Below the pieces are notes generated by a model, which saw only the letters and a list, made by a program, of their open reading frames with translations, was not told the DNA's origin and searched no databases. A stretch of 64,000 nt of DNA from Holacanthus passer (Eukaryota > Chordata > Actinopteri > Pomacanthidae), in the NCBI GenBank assembly GCA_025331565.1, contig JAFREQ010000047.1, forward strand, positions 1,478,001 through 1,542,000, given 5' to 3'. This document shows, piece after piece, positions 20,334 through 32,062 of this stretch; positions within the stretch are counted from its first letter, which is position 1, and every line of letters begins with the position of its first letter. Position numbers and translations under genes: made by a program.

Positions 20334-22590
20334 TTTTGTCTACGCCTTGTTGATACATGGTCCATATTATTAACTAATATACTGCTGTATGTACAGTACA
20401 CAGTGGAGCCTTGACCACTAGAGGGAGGCAGACACATACAGTACAGACACTGCTTCAGCCAGTGTTTCCACCTTCTGAAAATCCTTATAGTTAGTGATCA
20501 ACTTGTCTGTTCATATTTGGTTGTTTGGCAGCTGCATGCAAAAGGAGTAAAACACATTGTGTTTAAAGGTGAGGCAGTAGCACAATGAATAAAACATGCG
20601 TGGAGAATCATTTCCGTGATGAAAGCTGAGCTGCTGTAAGAGCCTTCTGTCGGTGACCTTGACTCTTCAAACGCAAGCAAACTGTTAGTCAACAGGATGA
20701 AATGTGGCCGCGGAGAGGACCGACTCTTGTAAATTACAACAGACACAGCCATGAATCACAGCACAGATAACCCTGCTTTATATGCGCCGGGCTGTAGCCT
20801 GAAGGAATAAAATGCTTTTCTTTTTTCTTTAGAGAATTTTGGAATAAAATGAAGGGAAGAACTCAGGAGAAGATAAAGGTGGTTCAGTGTCTGCTCCTTG
20901 TTACTGCACTCAGACTGTAGGAAAGAACAGCTCTCCAGACTGGGTTGCAACAGCTATTTATAAATCCATTGTTAAATTAGTTTGAAGTTCTACGTTCTCA
21001 GTAAATATGTTTCAAAATTATGGATGTGTGAAATTGTTTTTTACAGCAAAAACTAAAGGAATGCCTTAGTCATGTGCTTGCAAATACCAAGTGCTGTCAT
21101 TTGAACATGACAACATATAAAATGTTTTGTTTTATTTGTTGAAATGTAGTTTGATGGTTTTATCTGGACGATCTCAAAGTCTCCCTTCACTCACAAATGT
21201 GGTTTGCTTATTGTTGCTTCCCTGTGCAGAATGATATACATGCAGACACTCAAAGGCTGTTTTCACATTCATCTGCTGAAAGGAGACAGTTTCTCCGTGC
21301 TTTCCTTAAATCTCAGCTTAGCACGTGTATGTATGGGCAGGATTTTGTGACATCACACTTGGTTTGCATGCAATCGTGCTCCAGTCGGCGACTTGAACAA
21401 GCATGATGTGGAAATTCAATGCCTCCATTGTAAATATTGACAATGGACTTGAGTGAAGCAGGAAACATCTTGTGCCCAGTAATTAGTAGTGGATGTAATT
21501 ATGAGAATTATTAACAAGGTAATTCAACTTTATGGAGTGTGTATTCAAACTTGTCTGGAGTGGATCTTTGACATCAGTGAGGGAGACCATTTTTACTCCC
21601 TGTGGAAACAAGCAGAATCTGCAATCAATGTATCACCATATAAAGTTGTCATGGGTAATGTGTTGGCAAACAGTGAACCTGTTTGCACGTCCAGCAGATG
21701 TGGAGCAACATCACCGTTCATTTGGAGTCGTGTTCCTGTCCATGTGGCGCATGAAGAATGTACATATATTCTCCTCTTAGCTTTGTTTTGGTCGCCACCA
21801 TCTCACGAGTTGAATATGTGACTGTTTAGCTACTAAATGGCCTCTTGGGGGCAGAGTAACAAGCTGAAAACACAACATTAACATACAGTCATCATCATAT
21901 TATATATTATCATTACAGAGTTGTTGTGATGAATGTGTTAAGTGACAAATTTGCAGTGGCCACCTGATGAATACTCACTCGCTCTGCTTTGGTCTCCACC
22001 AACTCCTGAGGAAACATATCAAGCTTTTCAGCAGCTCGATGCTCCGCTATATTTACCAGCTGGTTAAAAGCATTTAGTGATACATAGAATAGGTTTATCA
22101 GCACTTTTTTAATGACAACTGTAGCTGGAAGCTTGAGGAGATTGTCTCCAACAATAGGCTGAAAGACACTAAAACATGTTGTAGATGTGAGGGGAGCTTC
22201 TGAACGGGTGATAATGATCTGTTGGTTTGTCGGTACGAGCAACTGCTTTTACATTACACATTGTGATAGCTTTAAATTGTTCTGTTGTGCTGCCATCTAT
22301 TCTCAGGGGGTCAGAGGACTCATTTGGACAGCATGAAAAGAAGCTCAACATGATGTAAAGGCTTTTGGAAAGCTCTGATGGGCTCGGTGCAAACACAGAA
22401 CAGCCTGCCTTTGTGCTTGCTCAGGTGCCTTGTGTTTGTGATATTCTTCATCCTGTCTCGGCTTTGGTCAGCTTGTCTCTCCAGTGCTAATCCCCTGCGC
22501 TCTCATGCGGGAGGTTGATGTTATACTCAGCTAAAACCTGCCAGATTTCGCCCAGAACAGCATCTTTTGGCCAATGGTTTCCCCAGCAGC
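20334..22590. other. Intergenic, no gene seen
   Basis: Short chance frames only. Two stretches (21755-21850 and 21970-22090) carry the CTCTGCTTTGGTCTCCACCA core of the repeat family also seen at 10540 and 56660. Confidence 0.7.
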
Positions 22591-22609
22591 TGTGTGTGTG
22601 TGTATACAC

Positions 22610-22644
<35 letters not shown>

Positions 22645-22914
22645 TCCCATTGGACAATGCTGCTTCAGCTCTATGAGCCTTTGGCCTGTGCGGTAGGGCT
22701 GTTGTAATGAGCACTATTTAACAGCTCAACGCCGCGCTCTGTGTGTGGTTGTGTGTGTGCATGTGTGTGTGCTTAATTTCTCTAGCCAGTAATTAATGGC
22801 TAATCTCTCTAAGTCAAACAAATGGGAATAAAAAGAGCGGGGCTACTCAGCCGAAGATCAGAGCACGATTTCAGGGCTTACACTGCTCAGAGGAATTAGA
22901 TCTTCTTGCACACG

Positions 22915-22968
<54 letters not shown>
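22591..22968. repeat. Microsatellite cluster (TG)n and (CA)n
   Basis: (TG)n lies at 22591-22602 and 22610-22642, short TG runs at 22740-22771, and (CA)n at about 22919-22968. Opposite-strand dinucleotide runs 280 bp apart could form an inverted pair. Confidence 0.9.
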
Positions 22969-22969
<1 letters not shown>

Positions 22970-23165
22970 TTCAATTCAACGGGTAAATTAGCACGCACAA
23001 CGGCAACAGCAATAACCCCCCAATGGTTGTTCAGTGTTGTCTGAGTCAAGGCTGTGTCAAGTCCAGCTTTCATTTTCCTGTGCAGGGCTTTTCGAGCACT
23101 TATCAATGACGGGCGGGCTTCTTCTCCCTGCAGCTGCCATTGTCTGAGAAGAGAGAGAGGGACAA

Positions 23166-23167
<2 letters not shown>

Positions 23168-23210
<43 letters not shown>
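23168..23210. repeat. (GA)n microsatellite
   Basis: About 21 GA units follow a less regular GA-rich stretch that begins near 23149. Confidence 0.95.
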
Positions 23211-23214
<4 letters not shown>

Positions 23215-23619
23215 AGGAGAGAGGGGACTGTTTAGCCAGCGTTAATTAAGTTTGGACAGGCTCTCCGGGGAACCATTATGAAAGTCTTATCTGCTAATAA
23301 GAAAAAGAAGACACTGTAATTACAGTTCTATATAGAGTACAGGAGAGGAGAGGAGGATGGTGAGAGGGAAGGGGAAGAAAGAGTGCAGACAGATTACTCA
23401 TTTACACTATCTGCTTTGTTTCCAGTTTGTTGAGCAGTCCTTCCTCAGCCATGAGCCGTGGGCCAGCATGGGCTGCTTTAAAGCAATAACTACTGTTTAT
23501 AGGACATGTTTAGGTGGCTCATTACAGCATCAAAAATCATTTCATCCCCAGCACATCACAGAGGCTTGGATACAAAAATACACACAAATGATGTATCTGT
23601 GATTTCTGCCTCTGTGTAT
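23211..23619. other. Intergenic, no gene seen
   Basis: Mostly unique-looking sequence with A/G-rich patches; no coding or RNA feature. Confidence 0.65.
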
Positions 23620-24930
23620 TGGGTAAAACTGGGTAAAACACAAATAAACAGAATGTGGTCACTTGCTAATATTTTTGACATATACTCAGTTGAACACAGG
23701 ACAAAGACAATATATTTCATGTTTGACCTCATCAACTTCATTGATTTTGTAAATATCTGCTTATTCTGAATTTGATGGCAGCAACATGTTTCAAACAAGT
23801 TGGGACAGAAGCAACTGTCACAGTTCAGCCAGCCAGGCCTCCGTTCAGCTTTAGTTTTTGTTCAGCTTTAGTTTTTGCCTTTGTCACTTTCCTGCCTGCC
23901 ACAGTTCTGTCCTGGTTCCAGTCTGTCTCTGTCTTAGTTCCAGTCTCCGTTTTAGTTCTGTCAGCTATGGTCCTGTTCATGTATCAGTCCTGTCTGTCTT
24001 TGTTCTGTCTCCATTCCCTGCCAAGTCTGTGTCCAGTCTCTGTCTGTGGTCATGTCTGAGTCCTGTTCATGTCGTAGTTCTTTCAGTTCTGTCGGTCTTG
24101 TCGTAGTCCAGTCTTGTCTTAGTTCATTGTCTCTGCTGTCATGTCGTGTCCTAGATCTGTGTCTGTGTTCTATGTTGTAGTTCCGTCTTCCGTTTCTGTT
24201 CGGCCTTAGTCTCTAGTTCTCAGTCTCTGTTCTGTCATAGTCTGTTATGCCGTAGTCCTGTCAGCCTCATTCCTGTCATGTATAAGTTCTGTCTGTTTTA
24301 GTTCTGTGTTCTGGTCTCTGTTCTGTCTGCTGTAATTCTGTATTCAGTGTTTTTCCTCTCACCCCGCCTCTGCCTCACCTCACCTGTCAGCCACTCCCAC
24401 CTCATCTAGTCACCTGTGTTCCCAGCTGCAGCCAACAACTAATCAGGACTCTATATAAACCACTCCACTCAGTCTTTGCCAGATTGCTTCTTCTTCTTCC
24501 TCTCATGCTTGTCAGTGCTCTTGTCATTTTTGGATCTGCTCTTAGTCTCCTGTTCATTGTTCATGTTTGTGGTTTCTGTCTGCCGGTTCCTCTGGTGTAT
24601 CTCGGATACAACCCCTTCCATGAGTTTTTTGTTTCAAGATTTTTTGCCTCTAATAAAGGCCCTTACCTACCATCAGTTCTCGTGTTGCATTTGGGTCCAT
24701 CCCCACTCCTCGTCACAGCAACAAAAGACTGTGAAAGTTGTGGACTGATCCAAAAACACCTGTTTGGATCATTCCACAGGTAAACAGGTTCATTGGTTAC
24801 AGGTGATAGGATCATGATTGGGTATGAAAGGTTCATCCTGGAAAGACTCAGTCGTTCTCAGGTTCAACACTGTGTCAAACACATGATTGCATAAAGGAGA
24901 TTACTACATGGGCTCAGGAACAATTTGTGA
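23620..24930 (+). mobile_element. Tc1-like transposon copy 2, interrupted by a solo LTR
   Basis: The left part (23620-23815) has the long terminal segment ending in TTTCAAACAAGTTGGGACAG. The right part (24718 to about 24930) continues exactly as the reverse of copy 1 at 15896-16240 (gcaacaaaagactgtgaaag, then catcctggaaagactcagtc and gagattactacatgggctca). The transposase is almost wholly deleted. Confidence 0.78.
23816..24717 (+). mobile_element. Solo LTR, Ty3/gypsy-like (902 bp)
   Basis: The element begins TGTCACAG and ends CGTCACA (TG...CA). It is flanked by a perfect 5-bp duplication GCAAC at 23811-23815 and 24718-24722. It carries a TATA box (CTATATAAAC, 24451-24460), AATAAA at 24652-24657 and the sequence GCATTTGGGTCCA near its end, typical of fish gypsy LTRs. 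No internal region or second LTR is present, so it arose by LTR-LTR recombination. The first half is full of TTAGTTCTGTC-like repeats. Confidence 0.85.
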
Positions 24931-25982
24931 TCCTGGCTCTTGGATTATTTGGTATCAGATCAAGCCCTAATTCATTGGTGTGCCTACCCCTAATTTGTAT
25001 GTCGCTTTGGACAAAAGCTTCTGCCAAATGAATGAGTAAATTATAAAAATAATTACTGAGTAACTTTCATAGAAAGATCTACGTAATTTGATGCTAATTA
25101 TAGGGAAAATAAAATGCTCATCAAACCAAAGCTCAATTTAAATCCAAGTAAATATTCATTAATTATTTATTTATTGAAAAGGATATTTATATGTTGAATA
25201 GCGCACTCATATTTCACATGTTCAGCTGTCCTGACTCTCTTGGTTGTGTTCTCAGTTAGCTAATTAGAATTAATTGAACACTGTCTCTGTTTTCTCATTA
25301 ATTGGTCCCAAATGATAGTCCCTTCTAAGAGACTTCTTTGAAACTGCCAAGAAATTAAATTGCAGTCATACAATATCAATTTTGTTCCCTTTCTTTTTTC
25401 TTTTTTTTTTAAACCCTTAGAGGTTGTGTGAGTAAGTGAGAAAATTCACAGCAAAAGTGACGTTATCTTTATGTGAGAGTCAGCTAAGTTTGGTAGTATT
25501 TTCGAGATCTTGCTGTGTAAAGATTATTTCCACAGGAAGGCTGATACTGGTCTTGCACATAATCCCCCGACATCCACAACCTGACGTTTTTATACTGTGG
25601 TTTTTGCACAGAATAAATGAGATATAAGGTGTCAATGAATGAAAGGCAAAATATCACAAATGAATCTTTTGAAAAAATGTGTGCATCCTACCCAAAGTAA
25701 TTTTCACTGAAGACGACTGAAGGACTCATGCAGATGGAGAATGCTCAGCTGAAACACACAGTGAACATGATGAATGCAGAGTTACTAACCAGAAATACTT
25801 CCTACAATAAACCTCACTGATCCAACACTGACACCTCAGCTTCCTGTGAACTCAGCAATCCTGCATGTGTGCCCGGCTCAAACGTCCTTACTCCTCCTCA
25901 CTCTGAGCATGTGTAGGCTGTTCTGGCAACTATCTGATGGTCAGAGAGCCTCCCGGTGTCCCTGTGCTCCTCTGCTGCCCTG

Positions 25983-25985
<3 letters not shown>
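24931..25985. other. Intergenic, no gene seen
   Basis: AT-rich sequence. No coding frame of interest. Confidence 0.65.

Positions 25986-26033
<48 letters not shown>
25986..26033. repeat. (CA)24 microsatellite
   Basis: A perfect CA run of about 48 bp. Confidence 0.97.
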
Positions 26034-26036
<3 letters not shown>

Positions 26037-26395
26037 CAACCTCTCAGTCCAACGCCCCGGCTTGAGGTAAACACTCCTTTCCTGCACAAACTAGCCATGA
26101 GCTTTGAGACTGTGTTGTTGTGATGACCCAGCCGCTAAGGCCAGGCTTCTGTCTTCCTCCCACCGGCAGCTCTGTCAGGCCCTGCAGCCAGCCTGCTCCC
26201 CACGTCCCGCCGCTTCACCTCATGCAGTAACAAAGAGAGATACTAACCGCTTGCCTCGGGGGCAGCTTCCAGCCTGACAGCCCAGTGTATGTGCAATCTG
26301 CCCCGGTGGATTCACAGTGGCTGCCGTGCTTCTGGTTTCCCCTCTGGTCTATCCCAGATCTAGCTGCGGCACAGACACATTGGGGAGGAATGTAA

Positions 26396-27117
26396 AATGA
26401 AGTACTCAAGTACTGTAGGTGTAGTACAAATTTGAGGTACTTTACTAGAGCATATTTTCTGCAGCTATATACTTTAACTCCACTGCATCTCAGTGACAAA
26501 TTTTTTACTCTGCTAGAGTTGTCTGGCAGGATAAGTTACAAGTTACTTTTCAGATTACTATCCCCTTCCTGTCCAGTGAAAACCACGTACACCCAAATGT
26601 GTTTCTTTTGAACGTTTCTGATGAAGGGTGAAGTTTTCCTTTATGAGTTGAGAAAATTCTCCTCCTTTCTAAACTAAATTATTATTATTAAAAAGTATTT
26701 TTTTAAAAGCTGAAAACGGGGCTGTTTTTCTGAGCTCATGAGAACTTTACTTTTTAGAGATGCATGGTTCTCACCACCACTGCCAGGACAGTGTTACTAG
26801 AAATATATTCTGATCTTATATAATATGATGCATTGCTCTGGATTAAACTACCCAGCAGTATATTAAGTAATTTAAATGAGCTCAACCTTAAACATCTACA
26901 GCAGTAAAATTCAACAGACACATTAATCCAAAAACATCAGATATAATAGTAAAACACAGACAGGAACTATTTTACTACATAGTGAGTATTTTTACTTTAC
27001 ATTAAGTAAATTTAGCTGAAAATATTTAGATACTTTTACTTAAGTAAGCAGAACTTTTAGTGGAGTATTTTCACAATATGATATTTGTACTCTTAGTCCA
27101 GGATCTGAATACTGGAC
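26396..27117 (+). repeat. Multicopy repeat with AAGTACT-rich ends
   Basis: The start (agtactcaagtactgtagg, tttgaggtactttac) and the end (cttttacttaagtaagcag, ggatctgaatactgg) match a repeat I know to be widespread in percomorph genomes. It carries no coding sequence. A reverse copy lies at 30630-31097. Confidence 0.6.
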
Positions 27118-27724
27118 ATTTCTCTGTTTCACAACCACCACCCCTATAGCGATGTTGCAGAGAAAGCCAGCTATCCCCCACATTAGCCCAACTCGTATGT
27201 CCCACTCAGACAATACCAGCAGGCTGTGTGATGAGACGTCTGGGTGGACGCACAGCTGCAGTGTTTCAGGCCTCCCCTCTCACATGTCACTTTCCTGGCG
27301 TCTCACAGACTCGCCTCGTGTTTGACAGTTCACGTTCTCTGGAGACATGTAACAACTTCTTTCGCCGCCCACCGCTGTTCCATCAGCCCGCTCTCACACA
27401 TGTTAATCCACAAATCAATGGACACAAATTGGCAGGAGCGTAACATGCAAACACCAATATATTATAAATATGGACAAAGTGCGAAATCTACAGAATAAGA
27501 ACATATCAAATTCTAACACGCATGCTCACTTTATACCAGCAAATTAAGTGAGATTTATTTTTAAATTGAAGCACTGTGCAGTTCCATTATGAATCCAGAG
27601 CTGGGTAACACCTTTCAGGATGAAACAGAATAAAGTACAAATTCTTAAAATGCAACGCACTCAGTCAGCATTAGTGTTAGAATGTAATCCAAACATTTCA
27701 CCCATCTGTGATTGTTAGTCTGCT
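27118..27724. other. Intergenic, no gene seen
   Basis: Stretch of unique appearance with moderate GC (27150-27420); no recognisable element. Confidence 0.6.
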
Positions 27725-28025
27725 GCTATAACAGCCTCCACTCTCCTGGTTTCAGGCTTTGGAGCCTGGCTGCAGGAATTTGATCCCATTCAACCACAGG
27801 ATTTACTGAAGTTAATGACTGATTTTGGTCAATAAGATCTGGAGTCGGCGTTCCAGTTTGAACAGGGTTGAGGTCAAGTTCTTCCACAGCAAACCTGGAA
27901 AACCATTTCTTTATTGACCTGGCTTTGTGCATCGGGGCATTGTCACAAGAAAGGACGTTGCCCAAACTGTCACCACAGAGCTGAAAGCACACTGCTGTAT
28001 AAAATACGACTGCATGTGGAAGCAT
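27725..28025 (-). pseudogene. Tc1-like transposase remnant (C-terminal part)
   Basis: The minus strand reads DNAPMHKARSIKKWFSRFAV then EELDLNP, as in Tc1-like transposases, where D of DNAP is a catalytic aspartate. The expected WPAQSP before DLNP is missing and the DE-motif glutamate after it is lost. The frame runs on to VEWDQIPAARLQSLKP, then ends. It is an inactive fragment with no identifiable inverted ends. Confidence 0.8.
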
Positions 28026-28141
28026 TAAAGGGCCGCCTCACTAATTTTAAAAATGAACTTCCTCATCAGGCAGCGTACTAATCCACCAGTGAAAACAGCT
28101 GTATAATGTCCTCTCTGGAGCAGCTTTGCCCAGTTTGAGAA

Positions 28142-28182
28142 GATAACCCTGATGATGTCACAGTGATGTCATGAGGGTTATC
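28142..28182. repeat. 41-bp near-perfect palindrome
   Basis: GATAACCCT...AGGGTTATC folds into a stem of 19 positions with one mismatch, two G-T pairs and a three-base loop. It is probably the core of a small non-autonomous element. Confidence 0.8.
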
Positions 28183-28224
28183 TCAGCTTGGAGACTACAC
28201 ATTTATAACACAAAGCCTTGAAGA

Positions 28225-28445
28225 ACCCTGATTCCAAAAGAGTTGGGACGCTGTGTAAAACATCAGTAAAGGAGGATTGTGATAATTTGCCGATCCTTTT
28301 TGACATACAGTCACACCACATGGTCCAGAGAACACTTCTTAAAAGTGTTGCCGGCAAACACAGTGATGAAATGATTGCATTCTGGGTTTTTTTTTGTTTT
28401 TTTTACATTTCACACAACATCTCAGCTTTTTTGAAATCGGGGTTA
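28225..28445. mobile_element. Tc1-like transposon copy 3 (ends only)
   Basis: It starts CCCTGATTCCAAAAGAGTTG and ends TTTTTTGAAATCGGGGTTAT, the two ends of the family described at 15896 and 23620. The interior between them is terminal sequence only. Confidence 0.65.
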
Positions 28446-29654
28446 TAAAAAACCGTAAGCAAATACCAGGCATCTAACAAGGTCAAACGAAAGAATATAT
28501 CAATATGCGTTATGGGAAATGACTATTTTAATGACTGAAAGTTTAATTTTGATTCCTTTTAAAATCATTTCCCCACAAGTCCCTAATCTTCATGGAGGTG
28601 TAATTCTAAAGTACTCCAAAGCAAACCTGCCCCAGACCAGAAGTACACAAAAAAGGCCACATGGGTTAGCATGGTCCTGGGACAGAAAGCAGACTGAACC
28701 TCATAAAGGTACAATGAGCACTTGCTGAATCCAATCTGTTCTTCATACAGTATATAGATATAATTAAACATGCTGCATTGGGTAATACAATCGGATCATG
28801 TTGCTGGAACCAGTGCCCTGTTTCATTGTGGCCCCGAGGTCCTTTTTCATTTTAATAGCTAATTTTGTAATCATAATTACACCTGCGTACAAGCTGTGGC
28901 TTTCAGGCTCCTCGGGGCATCTGCTCCGTTTACCCTGTGAAGAGTTGATGCTGAACTCATAGACACAGGAGAGCACCAGTAGATGGCACTGTGTGATGCA
29001 CTTGGAGAAATAACAAGTCCCTGAGAAAAGTGCTCCAAAACCCCAAACTCTTGTTTACACTGTCATACAATACAAGCAGTGGTTTACAATAGATTAGATT
29101 ATATCAGATGTCTTTATTGCCTCTTGTCTTTTTATAAATCTGTACAAAAAAAATAACAAAGGAAGAAATATGGTCAACATGTTACACAACACCAGAGACG
29201 TGCGGCACCAAAAGGTCTGTTTCTTGGGAAGATTTCTTGTCATCACGTGTAATTATCCAATGATTGTGAGTGGGTGTAAAATTCTCTGGGGTTAGATAAG
29301 TGGCTCCAGACACTGACAGCTATGACGTACATCAAGCTCCAAAATAGCTAACAGGAGACAGGAAGAGCTTTTGATAATACGTACATCTGTCCATGGGCCT
29401 AATGTAAGACAATGAGGCAATCTTGTGTCCAATGGCACTTTTCAGCTGACATTTTGAACTTTACTCTCTTTACAACTCTGAATTGTATGGAAACTGTGAA
29501 AGAAAGCCATCATTTACTTCCACACCGTCAACCAGCAACCACCTGACTGACAACATGTTGCAGTCTGTTCCTGTGACAGCTCCATATGAACCAGTCCTAT
29601 TTTCCCATGATCTCCCTGAGGAGCTGCATCCGCTTCACCGCCTCTCTCCTCCTA
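28446..29654. other. Intergenic, no gene seen
   Basis: A repeat-free segment at 28760-28960 has homeodomain-like TAAT cores and could be a conserved element. A stretch at 29090-29130 weakly resembles a reversed LINE tail. Confidence 0.6.

Positions 29655-29693
<39 letters not shown>
29655..29693. repeat. (CA)n microsatellite
   Basis: About 19 CA units. Confidence 0.95.
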
Positions 29694-29695
<2 letters not shown>

Positions 29696-30629
29696 CATTA
29701 TCTTTTCATTTGTCACTCCTCCATTCCTTCACCTTTCGCCATCCATCAATCTATCTATCAGTGCAACGCTTCATTTTCTCCTCCTCTATTTTTGTAGCCG
29801 TGTCCCCAGCTGGAGGCTGACTGGTGCTCCGACAACAAGGTGGGGTGTGATCATGTTAATTGGTGTCAGTTCATTACCTTTCATCGCCTGCCTGCCTGCC
29901 TGGACATGCCTTCACACACACATGCTCAAACGCACAAAAGAATGTGTTGCGTTTTGTCTGTGGATTGTATTTACTGTTGATCAGAGGCAGTAACCTTGTA
30001 TGACATTTGGTGTATTTCAATTTAAAGGAAAAATCAGATTAATTATGAAAGCATTTAATAACATTTGAAAGCAAGCATTCATTTTCATCTCCCACTTAAT
30101 CATTTTCAGGGTCGTGGAGTTTATTCCAGCAGGTGTTGCGTCAAAGAGGTGCTGCGGAGGTCGCCGGAGAGCTAACACACGCAGACATTCACTCACACTC
30201 ATATTAATCCGCCTGACCTGCGTGTGTTTGGATTGTGGAGAGAAAAGATAGACTGTGTAAACCCCACACACACAAAAAGGAACTGGAAGCGCAGGTCTAT
30301 CTTATCAGGAGGAAACATGAGCAACCCAAGAATTTAGAAACCCCTTGGTTGAAACTTTTTACCTTTACAATCCCAAATGCTCATCACATCTGTGTAACAT
30401 AAAACAAAATTGATTCAAGAAACTTACAGCTGGTTGAAGAGGTGTTGTTGTAGCACCCAAGGGGGTCATTTGTTTCAGGACAACAGCAGTTTGCCTGGAG
30501 TGAACAGCAGAAGAATAGTTGGTCATTTGCATTAGCAGTGAGAAAACACGGCCATGTGTTATTGCTGAACATACGACACTTGTCTCAGCGAAAAATGGAA
30601 AAGAAATGCGGCTTCAGCGTCTTAATGTT

Positions 30630-31097
30630 TGGTGGAAGAAGAAATACTCAGATTATTTACTTAAACTGGTAATACCAAAGTGTAAAAATACTTGAATACT
30701 TTGAAATGACACATAAGTAACACAGATATTATCCACAAAATGTATGAAAAGTAAATGTCTGCATGATGCAGAATGGCCTTTTTCTTGGCAACTGTTTCCA
30801 TTCTTCACAAGAGCATTGTTGATTTTGTTGCTGGTGGAGCTTATTTTAACTACTATGCATGCTTATGTATGTATGTTTGTGTATGGGGTAGTTTCATCTA
30901 TTTTAATGCATCATTTTGTTAATGAGCTACATGTGTGTATGTAGAATCTTAATCTGAAGTAACTAGTAACTGTGGCTAACAGAGTAAAATGGAGTAAAAT
31001 ATTTCCCTATGAGTAATGTAGTGGAGTAGAAGTATAAAGCGGCATAAAATGGAAATACTCATTAAAGTGAAAATAGGTACTGTACTTGAGTTACAGC
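30630..31097 (-). repeat. Reverse copy of the AAGTACT-rich repeat
   Basis: It begins TGGTGGAAGAAGAAATACTC and ends with tactgtacttgagttac, the reverse arrangement of 26396-27117. The L2-type LINE begins where it stops. Confidence 0.55.
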
Positions 31098-32062
31098 AAT
31101 TACAGACCAATTTCAAAGTGACCTTTTATTGCAAACCTCCTTGAAAAGACTATCTGCTCCTCAAAGCATTGAGACAAAACAACAGCTATGAAAAATTTCA
31201 GTCGGGTTTTAGACAGCATCAGATTACTGACACTGTGCTTACTGGAGTCATAAGTGATCTTGATGACACTACTGAATGTTCCATCCTTACTACTTCTGGG
31301 CTTCAGATACTACTTCAGCACTGGTATAGATATATCTGGGATTTTCTAAAGTGCTTTTGTTCTTATTTGACAAATGGGAAATTTTTGACCATGTCTGACT
31401 CCTCAGTAAATTGAGTCCATCAGGGGTCAATACTGGGACCGATTTCATTCTCACTATATATGCTCCCACTTGGCCACATGTTACATCACTATAACGTTTC
31501 ATTTAACTGCTACGCTGATGACATACAGCTGTATCTCCCAGTCAAGTCTAGTCTGACTACAAATTGTCTTTGGATGTTAGCAAATTCTTCTTTCTTAAAC
31601 TTGGATAAACCTAAGATTCTTATCATTGGGCCTGACAATCTGCATCCTAGTATCCAGTCTTTTGTTGGTCCCTTATCAATTAATGTCAGAGCATATGTCA
31701 GGAACCTGGGTGTGTCCTTTGCCAATAACTTCACACACTAACAAGTTTGTCATGCCCCTACTATCAGAGGAATACGGCTAGGATATGAGCAATGCTGAAT
31801 TTTATTGGCAATCAAACTATGATTCATGCTTTTATTTCCTCATGGTTGGACTACTGGAGTGGTCTTTTAACGAGTATAAATTGTGTGTTTTATTTATGGT
31901 TTCTAATCATCCATTGTGCTTAAGTTTTAATCCTTTTTTTATTCCTTAAGCCTGGCTGTTTATTCCTACGCCACTGTATACCTCATTGTTGTGTTTTATG
32001 TGTAATGCACTTTGTAATGATGGTTTTGATAAGAGCTATAAAAAATAAACATTATTGTTTAT
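31098..32062 (+). pseudogene. L2-type LINE reverse-transcriptase fragment with 3' tail
   Basis: Reverse-transcriptase blocks appear in order: NYRPIS (31098, in another frame), EKFQSGFRQHQITDTVLTG, QGSILGP with an in-frame TGA just before it (31412-31414), and YADDIQLYLP with the catalytic aspartates at 31517-31522. LIIGP and NLGVSFANNF follow. The frame then breaks. The end (ctataaaaaataaacattatt at about 32035) is the usual 3' end of fish L2 elements. Frameshifts and stops make it inactive, and the 5' part is absent. Confidence 0.85.

Noticed and set aside
22591..23210. Array of regular repeats considered as a CRISPR-like structure
   Set aside because: These are dinucleotide microsatellites of a vertebrate genome without unique spacers.
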